DNA from: Cyanobacteria bacterium NC_groundwater_1444_Ag_S-0.65um_54_12
Lineage (GTDB): Bacteria > Cyanobacteriota > Sericytochromatia > S15B-MN24 > VGJW01
Reading direction: 5' to 3'
DNA: 5,067 nt
NCBI GenBank assembly: GCA_016267585.1
Contig: JACQUT010000187.1
Coordinates: 1 to 5,067 of the forward strand
Part shown: piece after piece, positions 4,882 through 5,067 of the stretch
Layout: the number at the start of each line of letters is the position of its first letter
Numbering within the stretch: the first letter of the stretch is position 1
Translations under genes and position numbers: made by a program
The notes under the pieces: model-generated
Told to the model about the DNA's origin: nothing
The model's database searches: none
Seen by the model: only the letters and a program-made list of their open reading frames with translations

Positions 4882-5067
4882 TCATGGCTCGGTGAATTGC
4901 AGCTGATCTGCCTGCCCGCGTGCCCATAACTCTGGCGAATAAAGGTTTGCCACTTGTGGTGGCAGGGCTGTGAATTTGCCAGGTAAAAACGGTAGCAATG
5001 CGTAACGCAAAGTATGTTTTCCGACTGGTAATTCAGCTGCAAAGAAGGTGACGCATCGATCTTGTAA
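4882..5067 (-). CDS. C-terminal end of an alpha-2-macroglobulin-like protein (5' end missing)
   Basis: The minus frame is open from base 5067 to the TGA at 4884-4882, giving the last 61 residues of a protein that starts outside the window. The segment reads DRCVTFFAAELPVGKHTLRY, then LPGKFTALPPQ, then ANLYSPELWARG. It matches the end of bacterial alpha-2-macroglobulins, whose last domain has 'DRV-x-x-F-x-x-x-LP-x-G-x-x-x-x-x-Y', then 'PG-x-F-x-x-x-P', then 'MY-x-PE-x-x-x-R'. Such proteins are large secreted or periplasmic protease traps, often beside a penicillin-binding protein 1C gene. Whether this copy has the thioester cannot be seen here. The cysteine in DRCV replaces the usual Val/Ala-type residue. 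The identification rests on recall of the pattern over a short fragment. Confidence 0.72.
   Translation of the reverse strand, partial: LQDRCVTFFAAELPVGKHTLRYALLPFLPGKFTALPPQVANLYSPELWARGQADQLQFTEP

Noticed and set aside
1..5067. CRISPR array, tRNA/rRNA genes, insertion sequence, toxin-antitoxin or defence system
   Set aside because: No spaced direct repeats, no tRNA-like cloverleaf, no transposase motifs and no defence-type genes were seen in either strand.

Overview
The window is a bacterial chromosomal segment of moderate GC with six protein genes in alternating orientation. The first and last genes run off the edges. Strong Shine-Dalgarno sites, a YebC/PmpR protein, an HU protein and a divergent EF-G establish a bacterium. 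The large secreted or surface proteins (an Fn3-like protein and an alpha-2-macroglobulin C-terminus), a PCYC-type cysteine protein and an EF-G-2-like factor would fit Chloroflexota or a related didermless or atypical phylum. That placement is an inference, not something the sequence proves.

Layout. Positions 1-798 (+) are the 3' end of a gene for a surface or secreted protein: the end of one beta-sandwich-like domain, a Gly/Pro-rich linker with four 11-residue repeats, and a final Fn3-like domain. It converges on yebC (843-1613, -). The conserved N-terminus of yebC can only be included by starting at an ATC codon behind a strong Shine-Dalgarno site. A 161-bp divergent region (1614-1774) holds the promoter of an HU-family gene (1775-2098, +), a perfect 14-bp palindrome at the predicted transcription start, and probably the yebC promoter. 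HU converges on an EF-G-like GTPase gene (2219-4255, -). The gap between them contains a long interrupted inverted repeat with no T-tract. A second divergent region (4256-4409) serves the EF-G-like gene and a small secreted PCYCYC-motif protein (4410-4856, +). That gene converges, 25 bp away, on the 3' end of an alpha-2-macroglobulin-like gene (4882-5067, -).

How the genes relate. The central genes are information-processing: YebC (a translation factor or regulator), HU (nucleoid) and an EF-G paralogue. No two neighbours share a strand, so each is probably its own transcription unit rather than part of an operon. The flanking genes are extracytoplasmic. No mobile element, tRNA, rRNA or CRISPR array was seen, and no clear new multi-gene system. 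The most notable points are the ATC start of yebC, the structured HU/EF-G intergenic element and the palindromes in the two divergent promoter regions.
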